The position numbers and the translations under genes are program-made. This document shows positions 6,172-7,758 of a stretch of DNA of 7,758 nt, piece after piece; the first letter of the stretch is position 1, and each line of letters opens with the position of its first letter. The notes below the pieces were generated by a model that worked only from the letters and a program-made list of their open reading frames with translations, did not search any database and was not told the origin of the DNA. This stretch comes from HGM12669 sp048527645 (GTDB lineage Bacteria; Bacillota; Clostridia; Oscillospirales; CAG-272), in contig DBGFNI010000039.1 of assembly GCA_048527645.1 (NCBI GenBank), positions 1 to 7,758 on the forward strand, in the 5' to 3' direction.

Positions 6172-6530
6172 GTTTTGTGCTCCTCTTCGTTGTATTTGCC
6201 GCGCACCGACATATCGCTGCGGATACTCCCAAGCGCGGGCAGCTCATCCGGAACGCCACTGCGCAAAAAACGCCCGTAAGCCGCCGCCGTTTTTCATCGG
6301 GCAACAGCTCTCCCCGGGCGTCCGGTTTTTTCTGTCATGACACGGAATTTGATTTCGATAAAAATTTTTTTGCCCTATTGGGGGCGTATTTTTGTAAAAA
6401 AACGGGTTTCTGCCCATCATGACAGCGCCGAGCAGTGTCATCTGCTTGATCGGCGAAAACAGGAGCCGCGCAAGGAGAGAAAGAAATCCGGTAACCGTTT
6501 GAAAAACCGATTGCAAATTCCCGTTTTCAT
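6172..6530 (-). pseudogene. Decayed initiating sugar transferase (PglC/WcaJ/CapM-type phosphoglycosyltransferase)
   Basis: This stretch has no intact gene but carries successive pieces of the bacterial sugar transferase family in the right order, in shifting frames. The old start appears to be ATG 6530, 42 bases after the aminotransferase stop, giving NRFFKRLPDF, like the family's N-terminal RFFKRLxDF. A frame change leads to LSLLARLLFSPI and LLGAVMMGRNPFFYK (membrane helix and GxPVFF motif). Next comes IRPQ, an amber stop (6377-6375), then GKKIFIEIKFRVMTEKT (family: GKIFxxxKFRTM). A one-base shift gives DARGELLPDEKRRRLTG (6322-6272), and a two-base shift gives FLRSGVPDELPAL (6269 onward; family FLRxxSLDELPQL), then IRSDMSVRG and KYNEEEHK. 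The GPRPL motif and everything after about residue 150 are missing. When intact, the family transfers the first sugar phosphate from a UDP-sugar to undecaprenyl phosphate. I infer a non-functional relic; the family call is strong, and the exact frameshift points are approximate. Confidence 0.85.
6180..6185 (-). promoter_or_regulatory. capF ribosome binding site within the relic's last codons
   Basis: GAGGAG on the - strand, eight bases before capF ATG 6171. In the frame of the last sugar-transferase fragment these bases encode the Glu-Glu of YNEEEHK. That frame then stops in a TGA overlapping the capF ATG (ATGA). Confidence 0.65.
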
Positions 6531-6572
6531 CTCTTCCCCCCGCTTCTTTACCGCCCGCGTGGATATGATTGC
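6531..6572 (-). other. Spacer between aminotransferase stop and sugar-transferase relic
   Basis: A 42-base gap. A run of six G followed by AAGAG just before ATG 6530 looks like a worn ribosome binding site for the former sugar-transferase gene. No terminator hairpin was seen, so the aminotransferase and capF are likely on one transcript. Confidence 0.45.
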
Positions 6573-7703
6573 TTAAAACAGAGAACGGATCGTTTCAATC
6601 ACGCTCTGCTGCTGCGCCTCCGTCATCTTGATGTCGCTGGGCAGGCACAGTCCTCTTGCAAAAACCGCTTCGTCCACGCAGTCCGCGCCGGCTGTGATAA
6701 AGTCTGCGTCTGCAAAGACGGGCTGCAGATGCATGGGCTTCCAGATCGGGCGCGACTCGGCGTTGCGCTCTGCGAGCGTTTCCCGGATCTGCGTCGGCGT
6801 GACGGATGCATCCTCATTTAGCAGCAGGCAGGAAAGCCAGAAGTTTGGCTCGCTGCCCGGCAGGATGGGGTTCATCTGCAGCGGCAGATCGGAGAGCGCC
6901 TGACGGTAGGTCTCCCAGATTTTCTTTTTGATTGCGCGATGCTCCTCGACATGGGGCAGCTGACCGCGGCCGATGCCGGCGAGCACGTTGCTCATCCGAT
7001 AATTATAGCCGATTTCGCTGTGCTGATAGTGCGGTGCGGGATCCCGCGACTGCGTCGACCAAAAATGCGCTTTCTCAATCACGGCGGGGTCGTGGGAGAT
7101 GAGCATGCCTCCGCCGGAGGTGGTGATGATTTTGTTGCCGTTGAACGATAAAACGGCAAGATCTCCGAAGGTTCCGGCTTTTTTGCCGCGATAGGTGGCG
7201 GACAGGCTTTCCGCCGCGTCTTCAATGAGCACCGCGCCGTGCCGGTGGCAGATCTCTGCAATCTCATCCAGTTTTGCCGGCGTGCCATACAGATTGACCG
7301 CGATCACGGCTTTGCAGCCGGGATATTTTTCAAAAGCGCGCTCCAGCGCCGCAGGGTCCATGTTCCAGCTGTCCCATTCACTGTCGATAAAAACAGGAAC
7401 GGCGCGCTCATAGCAGGCGGGATTGACGCTGGCGGAAAAGGTCATGTCGGAGCAGAAGACGACGTCGCCGTCATGAACGCCTGCTGCCTTGACAGCCAGA
7501 TGAATCGCGGCTGTCCCGGAGGAAAGCGCAGCGGTATGTACCTGATCGCCCAGGTATGCGGCAACTTCCTCTTCAAAATGGTCTACATTGGGGCCAAGCG
7601 GTGCGATCCAGTTGGTGTCAAACGCCTCCTGAATATACACTTGCTCTTCTCCGTGCATGGTGGGTGAGGATAAGAGAATTTTTTGGCTGTTTGGGGTACT
7701 CAT
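6573..7703 (-). CDS. PglE-like sugar aminotransferase (DegT/DnrJ/EryC1/StrS family)
   Basis: A 376-residue cytoplasmic PLP enzyme of the DegT/DnrJ/EryC1/StrS family, which aminates 4-keto (or 3-keto) nucleotide sugars using glutamate. Motifs: NWIAPLGPNVDHFE near 31-44, the SSGTAAIHLA phosphate-binding turn (61-70), EDAAES (161-166) with Asp162 facing the pyridine nitrogen, FNGNKIITTSGGGM (187-200) with Lys191 the expected Schiff-base lysine, IGYNYRMSNVLAGIG (231-245), and SRPIWKPMH (317-325). The motif set and length most resemble Campylobacter PglE, UDP-4-amino-4,6-dideoxy-GlcNAc (bacillosamine) transaminase; other amino sugars remain possible. ATG 7703 has only AAAGG about ten bases upstream. 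The next gene down is the relic of a sugar transferase, the usual partner of PglE-type enzymes. The partner dehydratase and acetyltransferase are not in the window. The family is certain, the exact substrate inferred. Confidence 0.9.
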   Translation of the reverse strand: MSTPNSQKILLSSPTMHGEEQVYIQEAFDTNWIAPLGPNVDHFEEEVAAYLGDQVHTAALSSGTAAIHLAVKAAGVHDGDVVFCSDMTFSASVNPACYERAVPVFIDSEWDSWNMDPAALERAFEKYPGCKAVIAVNLYGTPAKLDEIAEICHRHGAVLIEDAAESLSATYRGKKAGTFGDLAVLSFNGNKIITTSGGGMLISHDPAVIEKAHFWSTQSRDPAPHYQHSEIGYNYRMSNVLAGIGRGQLPHVEEHRAIKKKIWETYRQALSDLPLQMNPILPGSEPNFWLSCLLLNEDASVTPTQIRETLAERNAESRPIWKPMHLQPVFADADFITAGADCVDEAVFARGLCLPSDIKMTEAQQQSVIETIRSLF

Positions 7704-7758
7704 GGAAATATGCCTTTCATCAGACTTGGTGCGTGGGTCGCTGTCGTTCCGTGCATTG
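7704..7758 (-). other. Right window edge, upstream of the aminotransferase
   Basis: Fifty-five bases with AAAGG (7713-7717 on the - strand) as a modest ribosome binding site. One - strand frame is open from the edge to a TGA that overlaps the aminotransferase ATG (ATGA). Another ends in tandem TGA TGA a few bases earlier. Either could be the tail of an upstream cluster gene, but too little is visible to tell. Confidence 0.3.

Noticed and set aside
6244..6516. A 90-residue open frame on the - strand with a TTG start
   Set aside because: It has no proper ribosome binding site. Only its first half resembles a known family (sugar transferase), while neighbouring pieces of the same family continue in other frames. 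It is better explained as part of the pseudogene.

Overview
The window looks like chromosomal DNA of a low-to-medium GC Gram-positive bacterium, most likely a gut Clostridia (Oscillospiraceae/Ruminococcaceae-like) species. This is an inference from three things: an S-layer-homology (SLH) anchored exported protein, a DUF421 (YetF-type) membrane protein of the Firmicutes kind, and AGGAGG/GAGGTGAT-type ribosome binding sites before nearly every gene. No rRNA, tRNA, CRISPR array, insertion sequence or phage gene was seen.

The left third (1-2500) is on the + strand. It holds a secreted protein with three SLH domains and an unrecognised C-terminal half (133-1572), a strong intrinsic terminator (1618-1654), and a DUF421 membrane protein (about 1711-2421). 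These are separate transcription units. A convergent gap (2422-2609) with a 16-bp perfect GC-rich hairpin separates them from the rest.

The right two thirds (2610-7703) are on the - strand and form one surface-polysaccharide / nucleotide-sugar gene cluster, read right to left. It begins with a PglE-like DegT/DnrJ/EryC1/StrS sugar aminotransferase (7703-6573). Next comes a 400-base stretch with no intact gene, which I read as a decayed initiating sugar transferase (PglC/WcaJ/CapM-type phosphoglycosyltransferase) pseudogene (about 6530-6172). It is followed by CapF (6171-5005) and CapG (4920-3778) of UDP-N-acetyl-L-fucosamine synthesis, and then by a NahK-like N-acetylhexosamine 1-kinase / APH-fold kinase (3737-2610). 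CapF and CapG catalyse the last two steps to UDP-L-FucNAc. The first enzyme (CapE/FnlA dehydratase) is not in the window. The aminotransferase belongs to a different branch (4-amino-4,6-dideoxy sugars such as bacillosamine), and its usual partner is the kind of membrane sugar transferase found here only as wreckage.

The most interesting observation is that pseudogene. Recognisable pieces of the sugar-transferase family occur in the correct order but in several different reading frames, with an in-frame amber codon, internal deletions and a lost C-terminus. Its broken end runs directly into capF, and capF's Shine-Dalgarno sequence lies in the last recognisable codons of the relic.
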